The notes under the pieces: generated by a model | Database searches by the model: none | What the model was told of the DNA's origin: nothing | Seen by the model: the letters and a program-made list of their open reading frames with translations, nothing else | Translations under genes and position numbers: made by a program | NCBI GenBank assembly: GCA_905215645.1 | Contig: CAJMQS010000002.1 | Coordinates: forward strand, 1-64,000 | Source of the DNA: an uncultured bacterium | GTDB taxonomy: Bacteria; Bacillota; Negativicutes; Acidaminococcales; Acidaminococcaceae | Direction: 5' to 3' | DNA length: 64,000 nucleotides | In this document: piece by piece, positions 50,323 through 59,500 of the stretch | Position numbering within the stretch: position 1 is the stretch's first letter | How the letters are laid out: each line of letters begins with the position of its first letter

Positions 50323-50934
50323 TTAGAAAGTCAGATCCACGCCCCCGTACAGGTGATGATCTCTCACGCCCACCTGGGCCTGGATGAATTTCCCCACCGG
50401 GATGCCGGCGCCGTAGTTGAAATGGCTGCCGTCATATTCTCCCATCAGGTTCATAGAAAGCCCCAGGAGTTTCGTTTCTTTTTCCACAGCATAGAAGCCG
50501 TGCTTGTACTGGTCTCCGGTGCCCACCCCGGCATGGAGCTTCCAGCCGGCAGCCAGAGCCTTGCTCACAGCCACATAGCCCCGGCGGTCATTCCGGTCGC
50601 CGATGTCTTCCACTCCGATGGCGATGGCTGGGGTCACAGGAGTTTCCCGGAGGACCTGCAGTTTGGCGCTGACGGTGCCATAGGATCCGTCATGTTTGGT
50701 ATCCACATGGCTGCCAGCGATTTCGATGCCCAGGGGCAGGGCAATATTGCCCCGCACATTCCGGCCTTCCTTGGTCCAGTCCAGTCCGGCGGAAACATGG
50801 CCGGGCATCCGCACATAGCCGGAAGGGGCGTTGATGATGCCGCTGGTGCCGCTGGGGGTGTTCTTGGCTTCTGCAGCCGTAAGGGGCAGGGCCGCCAGGG
50901 CACACAGCAGGACGGCGGTCAGTTGTTTCTTCAT
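50323..50934 (-). CDS. Small outer-membrane beta-barrel-like protein
   Basis: 203 residues: signal peptide to AAEAK (about 21), then GTSGIINAPSGYVRMPGHVSAGLDW, a start shared with YjbH-like and other barrel proteins, followed by alternating strands and a C-terminal GGVDLTF ending in Phe. The ATG at 50934 follows GAGGG by 7 nt; the TTG two codons earlier does not. Predicted 8- to 10-strand barrel, role unknown. It lies between lpxD and an lpxL gene, so a lipid A- or LPS-related role is possible. Confidence 0.78.
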   Translation of the reverse strand: MKKQLTAVLLCALAALPLTAAEAKNTPSGTSGIINAPSGYVRMPGHVSAGLDWTKEGRNVRGNIALPLGIEIAGSHVDTKHDGSYGTVSAKLQVLRETPVTPAIAIGVEDIGDRNDRRGYVAVSKALAAGWKLHAGVGTGDQYKHGFYAVEKETKLLGLSMNLMGEYDGSHFNYGAGIPVGKFIQAQVGVRDHHLYGGVDLTF

Positions 50935-50936
50935 GG

Positions 50937-51971
50937 TCAATCCCTCTTTCCTTTTTCCAATTCTTCTACGGTCTTTTCCAGCTGGCGGAGCCGTTTCAGC
51001 AGTCCTCCCAGCTTCCGTTCGTTGGCCATCTGCCGCAGCCAGTCCACATGGGGCTGGGCCGGGAAGCCGGCCCAGCCCACGTTGTCAGGTACATCGCTGA
51101 TGATGCCGGTACGGCCGGCAAAGGTGCAGTTGCTGCCGATCTTCAGATGGCCGGCAGTAGCAGCCTGTCCGCCGAAGGTACAGTTGTTCCCGATGGTGAC
51201 GCTGCCGGAAATCCCCACATGGGCCACCAGGATGCAGTTCTCTCCGATGATGTCATTGTGTCCCACATGGACCAGGTTGTCGATCTTGGTGCCTTTGCCG
51301 ACCACTGTGCTGTCCACAGTAGCCCGGTCGATGCAGCTGTTGCAGCCGATCTCCACATCATCGCCCAGGACCACATTCCCGGTCTGGAGCACTTTGGTGT
51401 GCTTGCCGTCTGCAGTGATGTAGCCGAAGCCGTCCCCGCCGATGACGCAGCCGGCCTGGAGGATCACCCGATCGCCCAGGATGCAGTCTTCCCGTACCGT
51501 CACGTTGGAATAGAGGGTGCAGTCACAGCCGATCTTCACATGGCGCCCCACATACACATGGGGATAGATCACCGTATTGTCGCCGATTTCCGCGTCTTCC
51601 GCCACATAAGCAAAGGGCAGGATGGCCACATTTTTCCCCACCTTCGCAGAAGGATGGATGAAGGCATATTGGCTGATGCCTTTTTTGACCGCCTCCGGCG
51701 GACGGAAGAGCTGCAGCAGGACAGCAAAAGCCGCCCGGGGATTCTCCACGGCAAGGACAGCCTGGTCCCCTTTCAGGGCAGCGCCTCGGGGAATCATGAT
51801 GGCTCCGGCATGGGACTGTCCGGCAAATTCCAGATAGGGAGGCACCGCAAAGGAAATCTGGTCTGCCTGGGCTTCTTCCAGGCCGTTGACCCCTTTAAGG
51901 ACCATCTGGGGATCTCCCTGAAGGATCTCTCCCTGTAACAATGTTGCCAGTTCCTGTAATGTTTTTTCCAT
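50937..51971 (-). CDS. lpxD: UDP-3-O-acylglucosamine N-acyltransferase LpxD
   Basis: 344 residues: N-terminal uridine-binding domain (to about 100), hexapeptide-repeat helix (IGDNTVIYPHVYVGRHVKIG), catalytic His in HVGHNDIIGENC, and a C-terminal helix (RKLGGLLKRLRQLEKTVEELEK). Adds the second acyl chain at position 2. The ATG at 51971 has AAAGGA 8 nt upstream; two earlier in-frame ATGs exist. Confidence 0.95.
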   Translation of the reverse strand: MEKTLQELATLLQGEILQGDPQMVLKGVNGLEEAQADQISFAVPPYLEFAGQSHAGAIMIPRGAALKGDQAVLAVENPRAAFAVLLQLFRPPEAVKKGISQYAFIHPSAKVGKNVAILPFAYVAEDAEIGDNTVIYPHVYVGRHVKIGCDCTLYSNVTVREDCILGDRVILQAGCVIGGDGFGYITADGKHTKVLQTGNVVLGDDVEIGCNSCIDRATVDSTVVGKGTKIDNLVHVGHNDIIGENCILVAHVGISGSVTIGNNCTFGGQAATAGHLKIGSNCTFAGRTGIISDVPDNVGWAGFPAQPHVDWLRQMANERKLGGLLKRLRQLEKTVEELEKGKRD

Positions 51972-52040
51972 TTCCAGCATCCTTTCCATTTCATGATGGT
52001 ACGGGAAAAAGGGCGAACCCCGGTCCGCCCTTATCGAATC

Positions 52041-52445
52041 TTATTTCATTGCTTTGATGATATCATCGGTGACATCGACGCCGCCCTGGGGAACCGCTTC
52101 TTTGACCAGGATAGCACTCAGGTTTTTCTCTTTGGCTACAGAAGCTGCGGCCGCATCGAAGCTTCCCTTGACCTTTGCTTGGGCTTCTGCCTGGAGGCTA
52201 TGCATCTTCTGGCTCTTTTCTGTCAGGATCTTCTGGGCTTCTTCCTGGCTCTTGCCGGCTGTTTCCTGGTTCAGTTCTTCTTCCATGGCCTTGCCTTTGG
52301 CCTGGAGGTCCTTGGTGGCATCCTTGAACACTTGGCTTTCTGTCTGGACCTTGTTCATATCCACCACACCGAACTGGGCGTTCCGCCCACAGCCAAAGGA
52401 CAGCATCGCTGCTGCTACGACACAGAGAATCATTGCTTTTTTCAT
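52041..52445 (-). CDS. OmpH/Skp-like periplasmic lipoprotein
   Basis: 134 residues. The signal sequence ends in LSFGC, so C20-C22 region is lipidated. The mature part reads FGVVDMNKVQTESQVFKDATKDLQAK, the OmpH start, then a helical segment with LTEKSQKMHSLQAEAQAKV, and ends VDVTDDIIKAMK, the usual OmpH end. Such proteins hold unfolded barrel proteins for BamA. It is the third of three consecutive OmpH-type genes after bamA. Confidence 0.86.
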   Translation of the reverse strand: MKKAMILCVVAAAMLSFGCGRNAQFGVVDMNKVQTESQVFKDATKDLQAKGKAMEEELNQETAGKSQEEAQKILTEKSQKMHSLQAEAQAKVKGSFDAAAASVAKEKNLSAILVKEAVPQGGVDVTDDIIKAMK

Positions 52446-52459
52446 GTTTTCCATCCCTC

Positions 52460-53392
52460 TTAATAGACAATTTGCTGGACGACCGTATCCACTTCGTCCG
52501 TAATATCATCGGCACTGATGTTGGCTCTTGGATTCCGGAACACCAGTGTATACTTCCGGCTCAAGTTGACTTTTTTGATGGCGCTGAGGATATCACTGTC
52601 GATTTCTTCCCGCAGCCGTTTTTCCTTGTCTTCCTGCTTCTGGATCTGCTGGTCCATGGACTGGATCAGCTTGTCCAGTTCCGCCTGGCCTTCTTGGTTC
52701 CGAGGACCTTTCCCCGACAGGGTAAGTCCCGTTTCCTCCTGGACCACCTGCCCGGCCAGTTCTTTGGAAAAAGCTTGGAGCCTTGCCTGGGAAGCCGCCA
52801 CGTCGGCAGCCATCTGCTGCTGGAGCCACTGTTCTTTCTCTGCTTCCACTTCCGCCCGATCTTTCTGGCGTTTGTCCAGCAATTCCTGCTGTTCCTGGAG
52901 CAGGGCTTTCTGGGCGGCATCGCTCATTTTCACGCTGCCCAGCTTCAGCCGCAGGTTAAACAGTGGAATCCGGTATTTTTCTTCCACCGCATCCCGGTCT
53001 GCTTTCACCCGTTCTTCTGCTTCCGCTTCAAGGGCTTCCCGCTTCTTCCGGAGCCGGTCCTGTTCCTGGGCCCGTTTCTCCGCCACCTTGGCGGACCATT
53101 GGGCGGACTGGAACTGTCCCTTCCCGGCTTCCCGGACCTGCTTCATTTTCTTCAGGAGATCCAGCTGCTGCTGGCCGTTCTCCCGTTGCCGGTCCCGCAG
53201 CCAGCGGGCAGTTTCCAGCTGTTCCTTCTGGTGCTTCCACTCCTTATACTTGGGATGCTGTTCCACCAGCCTGTCCCAATCCACTACCGCAAACCGGGGT
53301 CTTTCCTGCTGAAAGGGAAGCTTCCCCCGGGAAAAACCACAGCCCGTCAGGAGAAGGAGACCTGTCAGCAGAAGACTGAGCCATCTGCCCAT
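52460..53392 (-). CDS. Long OmpH/Skp-like lipoprotein with extended coiled coil
   Basis: 310 residues, lipobox LLTGC at 18. After FAVVDWDRLVEQHPKYKEW, the OmpH-like beginning, comes a very long charged coiled coil (about 60-260; KREALEAEAEERVKAD, KRQKDRAEVEAEKEQW), ending in ANISADDITDEVDTVVQQ, again OmpH-like. It seems to be an OmpH protein with doubled tentacles. Lies between the two shorter OmpH-type genes. Confidence 0.82.
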   Translation of the reverse strand: MGRWLSLLLTGLLLLTGCGFSRGKLPFQQERPRFAVVDWDRLVEQHPKYKEWKHQKEQLETARWLRDRQRENGQQQLDLLKKMKQVREAGKGQFQSAQWSAKVAEKRAQEQDRLRKKREALEAEAEERVKADRDAVEEKYRIPLFNLRLKLGSVKMSDAAQKALLQEQQELLDKRQKDRAEVEAEKEQWLQQQMAADVAASQARLQAFSKELAGQVVQEETGLTLSGKGPRNQEGQAELDKLIQSMDQQIQKQEDKEKRLREEIDSDILSAIKKVNLSRKYTLVFRNPRANISADDITDEVDTVVQQIVY

Positions 53393-53419
53393 GAGCCATC
53401 CCTCCTGTCTCCTGCCGGA

Positions 53420-53899
53420 TCATTTCTTGGCTTTTTTCAGCTGTGCAGTCACATCTGCGGTCACATCCAGGCCGCCATAGACCACAGCACCCTGGTTGAC
53501 CACCACCGTCAAGCCCTTGGTCTTGCCCACGGCCACGATGGCATCATCCACTTCTTTCTTCACGGGCTCGATCAGTTCCTTCTGCTTGTCTTCCAGTTTC
53601 TTCTGGTATTCCGCAGCCAGTTTCTGCTTGTCCGCGTCGCTCATATCCTTGCTTTTCTCTTCAAACTCCTTGCGGCTGTCCTCGGCTGCCTGCTGGAGCT
53701 GGGTCTGAGCATCTGCCAGACCAGGAGCTGCTGCCATAACCTGGTTGTAGTTCACCTTGCCGATGGCGGAATTCATGGTGGCGTCTCCGGTTCCCAGGTT
53801 CTTGCCCTGGATGGCCAGGACGAATACGCCGACTACCATAATGGCCGCAATGGCCAAAGAAATGACCTTGACATTTTTCTTGTTGGCCAATTCCATCAT
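53420..53899 (-). CDS. OmpH/Skp-like protein with an N-terminal membrane anchor
   Basis: 159 residues. The hydrophobic segment VISLAIAAIMVVGVFVLAI (13-31) has no cleavage or lipobox site, so it should stay in the inner membrane. It is followed by IGKVNYNQVMAAAPGLADAQ, helices (SDADKQKLAAEYQKKLEDKQKEL) and GLDVTADVTAQLKKAKK. First gene after bamA. Different anchoring from its two neighbours suggests a relay from inner to outer membrane. Confidence 0.85.
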   Translation of the reverse strand: MMELANKKNVKVISLAIAAIMVVGVFVLAIQGKNLGTGDATMNSAIGKVNYNQVMAAAPGLADAQTQLQQAAEDSRKEFEEKSKDMSDADKQKLAAEYQKKLEDKQKELIEPVKKEVDDAIVAVGKTKGLTVVVNQGAVVYGGLDVTADVTAQLKKAKK

Positions 53900-53936
53900 T
53901 TTACTATCCCTGCTTCCTCGTTATGCAATTTGTTTA

Positions 53937-56156
53937 TCAGAACTGACCGCCGAAACTGAAGTGGAAGCGGCCGCCCCGGTCGCTGCTTTCCAGCCGGTAG
54001 CCATAGTCCAGCTTGATGGGACCCAGCGGGGAATTGATCCGGAGACCGATACCCACGGAGTTCTTGATCTTGCCCAGATCGAAGTTGGATTCTCCGTACT
54101 CCTTGCTCCAGGCGTAACCGGCATCCGTAAAGAAGACGCCCTGTACTTTCTTGATGATGGGATACCGGAATTCCAGGGATCCCTTCACCATGCTGTTGCC
54201 TTTGAACTGATCATCCTTATACCCACGGAGCACATCGCTGCCGCCTACGCTGAAACGCTGGGACAGAGGCATATCCCCGTTGGCATAGCCGGCGCCCAGG
54301 TTCAGGGCCCAAACATTGTCCTTGCCCATCCGGTAGTAGTACCGGTAGTCTGCCTGGTATTTCTGGAAGTTGAAGTCCCCGCCGAAGGAGGCTACTTCCA
54401 CAGAATAAGCAGTCCGTTTCCCTTCCCGAGGATCGTAGATGTTGTCCCGGGTATCTAAGGTACGGGCGAAGGTGATACTCCGGGTGATCCCGAAGTTCTT
54501 CTTCATCCGTTCGTTCTTATCCCAGTTGTAATCATCCGGATATTCGTGGACTAGATCATAGCCGTTCTCTCCGGCTTCGAACCACTGGGTGCCATACCCG
54601 CTGACCGGTTTCTTGTACTTGTCATCCCGGTTCTTCAGGGTGATGCTGTTGGTGATGAATTCATTGTCCGTGACCCGGCTGAAGAACAGTTCTTCTCCTG
54701 TACGTTTCTTGTAGTACCGGGCGATTTCATCCCCGTCCCGGTTGTAGTCCACGTACTCGTTGGTCATGTTGTAGAAGGTAAATCCGGCTGTAGTTTCCTT
54801 GTCATCGATCCAAGGCTTCACATAGGAGACTTCGAAGTTGGCCTTGGTTTCAGAGTCGCCGCCGAATTCCCAACGGGCGCTGACACTGTCCCCGGTACCC
54901 ATGAAGTTCTTATCCCCGATGCTGACCATACCCAGGAAGCCGTCTGCATCACTGTAGCCAGCCCCGATCCCGAAGGTACCTGTACTGGTTTCCACCACGG
55001 AAACTTCCACAGAAACGGTATTGGGCATCTGGCCCGGGTTCAGACGGATGTTGACATCTTCGAAGAAGCCCAGGTTGTAGATCTTCTGCATGGCCCGGCG
55101 GGCTTTCTTGGCATTGAAAGGTTCCCCTTTCTTCATGCGCATTTCCCGGATGACCACGTAATCCTTGGTCTTGGTATTGCCCTTGACCCGGAAATCTTCA
55201 ATGACCCCTTCTGCCACCTGGACGATGAGCCGGCCGTCCGGCTGCATCCGTACATCGGCCACTTTGGCCAGGATGTAACCCTGTTGATTGTAGAGACTTT
55301 CCACCTTCCGGGCGCCGATGTTCACATCCCGGGAGTTCAGGACCTTGCCCAAGGGCAGATCCAGTTCTTTTTTGATGTCCCCAGTAGAGATCACCGTATT
55401 GCCTTCGATATCCAAATCCGTCAGCACAGGGTTTTCTTCCAGCTGATAGGTGATCTGGACCCCTTCGGGCACTTGATGGAACACGGGTTTGATATCATAG
55501 AACCAGCCGGTTTCATAGAGAGCCCGGATATCGTCCTGGAGCCCTTCCTTGGTGAATTTGGTCCCGGCAGGCATCTTCAATACGTCTGCCAATTTGCCGG
55601 CATCCTCATGGGCGGCGCCTTCCAAGGTGACTTTGGTCACGGTCTTGCCGATGAAAGGTGTGGAGTCCTTGGCGATCTTGGCGTACTGGTCTTCTTGGGT
55701 ACTGATATCATAATCTGACAGGACGGACTGCTGGAGGATGCTCCGGCCGGGAAGCTGTTTGTTCTGGGCTTCTTGGATTTCCTTCTGCTGGGTCATCCGG
55801 GCTTCCAGCTGTTCTTCATCAGCCTGGGCCTTTTCCTTTTCTTGTTCCAGTTTTTTCTTGCCTACTTTTTCGATGTAGGTGACACCATTGCGCCGGACTT
55901 CCCGGTATTTGGGCTGTTCTTCTTCCGCTGCAGCTGCAGCAGCAGTCGTTTCAGTTCCTGCCGGCTGCGTGGCGGCCTGGCTTTCCGGCACCACTTCGAT
56001 GGTACCGATGCCCTGTCCTTCCTTGGAAACGGTCTTATGATTTCCCAGTTCCACTTCCTGGCTGTGGGTGACTTCTGCGGCGTAGACCGGGGTGGTCATG
56101 GCCAGGGAAGCCAGGACGGCGACGGACAGCTGCCGCCAGTTTACATGTTTTTTCAT
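53937..56156 (-). CDS. bamA: Outer-membrane assembly factor BamA
   Basis: 739 residues: signal peptide to VYAAE (about 27), a Glu/Gln-rich linker (to about 155), three POTRA domains (FIGKTVTKVTLEG..., VLTDLDIEGNTVISTG..., VIEDFRVKGNTKTKD...), then a 16-stranded barrel with the VGGSDVLRGY motif and closing FHFSFGGQF. Inserts barrel proteins. The usual E. coli protein has five POTRA domains; here three are seen after a charged linker. The ATG at 56156 has GGGGG upstream. First gene of its operon. Confidence 0.95.
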   Translation of the reverse strand: MKKHVNWRQLSVAVLASLAMTTPVYAAEVTHSQEVELGNHKTVSKEGQGIGTIEVVPESQAATQPAGTETTAAAAAAEEEQPKYREVRRNGVTYIEKVGKKKLEQEKEKAQADEEQLEARMTQQKEIQEAQNKQLPGRSILQQSVLSDYDISTQEDQYAKIAKDSTPFIGKTVTKVTLEGAAHEDAGKLADVLKMPAGTKFTKEGLQDDIRALYETGWFYDIKPVFHQVPEGVQITYQLEENPVLTDLDIEGNTVISTGDIKKELDLPLGKVLNSRDVNIGARKVESLYNQQGYILAKVADVRMQPDGRLIVQVAEGVIEDFRVKGNTKTKDYVVIREMRMKKGEPFNAKKARRAMQKIYNLGFFEDVNIRLNPGQMPNTVSVEVSVVETSTGTFGIGAGYSDADGFLGMVSIGDKNFMGTGDSVSARWEFGGDSETKANFEVSYVKPWIDDKETTAGFTFYNMTNEYVDYNRDGDEIARYYKKRTGEELFFSRVTDNEFITNSITLKNRDDKYKKPVSGYGTQWFEAGENGYDLVHEYPDDYNWDKNERMKKNFGITRSITFARTLDTRDNIYDPREGKRTAYSVEVASFGGDFNFQKYQADYRYYYRMGKDNVWALNLGAGYANGDMPLSQRFSVGGSDVLRGYKDDQFKGNSMVKGSLEFRYPIIKKVQGVFFTDAGYAWSKEYGESNFDLGKIKNSVGIGLRINSPLGPIKLDYGYRLESSDRGGRFHFSFGGQF

Positions 56157-56230
56157 AGAGTACCCCCTATACAGGTTGTTTATCATCGGCTGTCTGATTT
56201 GCTAACGATTAATTATATCATATCCCGTTT

Positions 56231-56259
56231 ATTATACCTTCTATGGACCAAGATTTCCA
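56231..56259 (-). promoter_or_regulatory. bamA operon promoter
   Basis: TGGAAA, 17-bp spacer, TATAAT on the minus strand, about 75 bp before bamA. A second TATAAT-like box lies at about 56213-56218. It is 14 bp from the tamB terminator. Confidence 0.55.
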
Positions 56260-56272
56260 GTCCTGGAGTGTG

Positions 56273-56307
56273 AAAAAAGCAAGACCCTGGTCGGGTCCTG
56301 CTTTTTT
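56273..56307 (-). terminator. tamB terminator
   Basis: Nine-pair stem GCAGGACCC/GGGTCTTGC (one wobble) with A and T runs on both sides; minus-strand T run TTTTTT. The 358-bp gap 56157-56514 also holds the bamA promoter and a family B repeat, and no gene. Confidence 0.85.
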
Positions 56308-56324
56308 GTCAGCGTCCGTCGGAT

Positions 56325-56510
56325 ACCATATGCTGCGCATCTGCTTTTGAACGGATGGTCCGCTGGTCAAGAAGTCAGACCGGCCCTAACAGGCCTTTCA
56401 GACATCAGTTTGCCCGCCATAAGCAGATTGGACCTGCATATAATCCGAACAAAGCTGACGCCTGATGTCTCAAGTCCCCTCCGGGGCCGTGTCTGCCTTC
56501 TGGCAAAGTC
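56325..56510. repeat. Family B intergenic palindromic element, copy 4
   Basis: ATATGCTGCGCATCTGCTTTTGAACG at the left edge (compare 31508), then GAAGTCAGACCGGCCC, a centre CCATAAGCAGATTGGACCTG close to copy 3, CGAACAAAGCTGACGCCTGATG, and closing GGGGCCGTGTCTGCCTTC. It directly follows the tamB stop codon. Confidence 0.75.
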
Positions 56511-56514
56511 CCTT

Positions 56515-59500
56515 TTAAAACCTCGTCCGATACTGCACCCCGTACCAATGGTTGTTGTCTTGGTCGGTGGAAATCCCGATGTGGACCCTGGGTGCAATCC
56601 GGTAGCCGGCGTACAGGTTGCTCTTTTCCCCATCGAAACTGGTGGTATAGCCGATCAGCAGCTTCCGGCCGAAATACCGGCTGAGCAGTACGTTATACTG
56701 GCGCCGGTCCTGTCCCGTCACTTCATTGGCCCGGTCGGGGTCCGCCGAAAAGGCGATGGTATTCTGGACCGTGCCGCTGTAGATCCGCAGTTCATCCAGT
56801 CCTAAAGCATCTTTGATGGCATCTTCCACATCCGCCAGGAATGTCATCTGGAGCCCGGCATCCACCAGCCCCCGCCAAGCATCGTCTCCCAGGCTGGCAT
56901 CGTCGGTCTTCAGGGTCAGGAAACGCTTCAGGGTATTCTCGTCCTGAGGCGGATCGCTGGAAAGTTTGATCACGATGTCATCCAGGCTCAAGGGGCCGCT
57001 GGCCTTGGCCAGGATATTGTACTGCCCCAGTCGGGTAAAAGCTGCCATGTTCACATTGGGGATGAAGGTTCCCGGCCGCGGCCAATAAATTTCGCCAAAC
57101 CCGATGTTGAAAGGCGTGCCCAGATACTTCAGCCGGCTGCCCCGGTTCACCCGGATGCTGCCGTTGATCTGGGGGAACGCCGTGCTGCCCATGATATGGA
57201 ACTGGCCTTTCAGCCACAGGTCCATAAAAGCCGCATTATACAGATGCAGGTTATTGCCCAGATCCACGTCGATATCCAGACCGATGTCTGAGCTTCCCTC
57301 GCCAAACTCCGGAATGGCGGAAATCCCCAGGTACCCCTTGTCCAATTTCAAGTTCCCGGTGAGGAAGGGTTTGTTGTCCTTGTGTTCCAGGTCAAAATTC
57401 CCATTGAGTTTTCCTTTGACGCTGGAAGAAACCAATTCCACATCCTTGATGGCCAGCTCCAGATGATAGGGCTTGCCGGAAGTGTCATTGAGCAGGTACG
57501 ATCCGGATGCAGCAATGCTTCCGTTCTTCCCGGTGGTGGCGGAGAACTCCTTCAGGGTAATGGTTTTCCCGTTGAAAGACGCATGGTATTTCACATTGTC
57601 AAAGGTATTGTCCAAGCCCCGGAATTTCACCGTACCCCCTTCCAGATCGATGGATCCGTTCAGATTATAATCTTCCAAGGTCCCGGTGATATCCACCCTG
57701 CCGCTGGTGGGGCCGTCCGCCCACTGGACCCATTTGGTCAGGGTGGGCAGGATGGCCAGGTTCCCATTGTCCAGCCGGACTTCCAAGTTCATCCGGGAAT
57801 CCGGATTTTTCCGTTTGGCCACAGGGCGCATCAAATCCATGGGGAAGGTGCCGTACGCACTGACTTTGTACACATCCCGCTGGATCAGGAACTGATCCAG
57901 ATGGAACATGTCGTTCCGCAAGGTCACCATGCCGTACAGGCTGTCAAATGCCATCCCGCTGATGCTGCCCTCTTTCATTTCCAGAGAAAAGTTCCCGTTG
58001 GGATCATCCAGGTTCCCTTTCAGCTGGGCCACGATGTTCAGCTTCCCGCTCACATCCGGCGGGTTGTCCATGCCCACCGTAAGGAGTTTGGCATTGGCTT
58101 CACTGGTGGCCAATTCCAGGTCGATGGTCCGTTTCCGCAGATTGAAATTCCCCTGGGCGGCGATGAGCCCGCCGCCGCTTTCCTGGGCTTGGAGCTTCCG
58201 GATCTGCCACTGGCCCAAATGGGTGTAGATGTCAAAATCTGCAGAAGCAAAGGGCACCCCGGCCACTTTCCCATCTTCCACCTTGCCGATGATGGTCATA
58301 CCCGTGCGGGGCCCGTCTGGATTGGCTTCGATGCGGCCGGACAGATAGCCGTCCACATCCGCTTTGATGCCGCCCATCTGGAGCAGGGAACGCACGTTGC
58401 CCTTTGTCACGTCCACGGTCCACTGGAACAGTTTCCGATCGAAATCGAACCGGGCCTTCAAAGCATAGTCCCCTCCGGTCTTCTGCTGGAAAGTCCCCTG
58501 GAAGGTATTCACATGGCCCGCCTGGCTCTGGAAAGACAAGGCCAAGCCGGTGAATTCCACTCCGTTGATCAGGACAGAATCCGAAGACAGTACGCCCTGG
58601 AACTGGGGCCGGCTGGTATGGCCGGTGATGCTGCCGCTGAAATTCACATTGCCGGCTAGGTCCACACTGTCCTTGAGCCAGGGAAGACGCAGCAGGTTGA
58701 TGTTCTTGGCGTCGATGCCGATGTCCAGGAAACCGTCCCGGCTGACCGTACCGCTGAACTGGGCGCTGCAGGTCAGGGCTTGGGCACGGAAATTCTTCAG
58801 CTGCAGGATTTTCCCATCATAAGCGTAATCTCCGTCCACTTCATCCACCAGGAATTTGTTCACAGAACCATCCCAGGCATGGACATGGCCGGTAAAAGAA
58901 GGATTGGACAGCGGCCCTTTCACCGCAATGGTATTGGTCAAATTCCCGGTGACAGGCCAGGGAGAATGGAAAACCTCACTGAGGGGTTCCAGCCGGATGC
59001 CCCGGGTCTCCAGGGTAAGATCCAGCTGGGGCTCGCTTCCGGTCAGGTCCACACTGCCATCCAAGATGTGGGTCCCTTGGGCCAGGTTCACTTCCACCTT
59101 GTGGAAGCTGGCCTTCCGCCCTTTCCATTCCAAAGCTCCATGAGCTTCCTGGATGGTCTGCCCCAGCAGTTCCCCGTCCCGGAAGGAGAAGGCTCCGAAA
59201 GCCTCAGGGGCATCGGCGGTGCCGGAAAGGAGAAGATGGGTGGAGAACAGGCCTTTGCCCTCCTGGCCCACTGCGGCCAGCAAGGGATCCACAGGCAGGT
59301 CGGTAACATACAGGTCACCTTGGAGCTGCCCGTCTTTCAGGCTGCCGCTGCCAGCCAGGGCGCCGCCTTCTTCTGTATAGGCGGAAAGCCGGCTGAGGAT
59401 CAGGCTGCTGCCGTCCAAGGTCCCATCCAGAGCGATTTCATGGAGTTTCAGGTTTCCCCAGGAAAGGGACAAATCGCTGGATACAGTTTCCATTTGTAGG

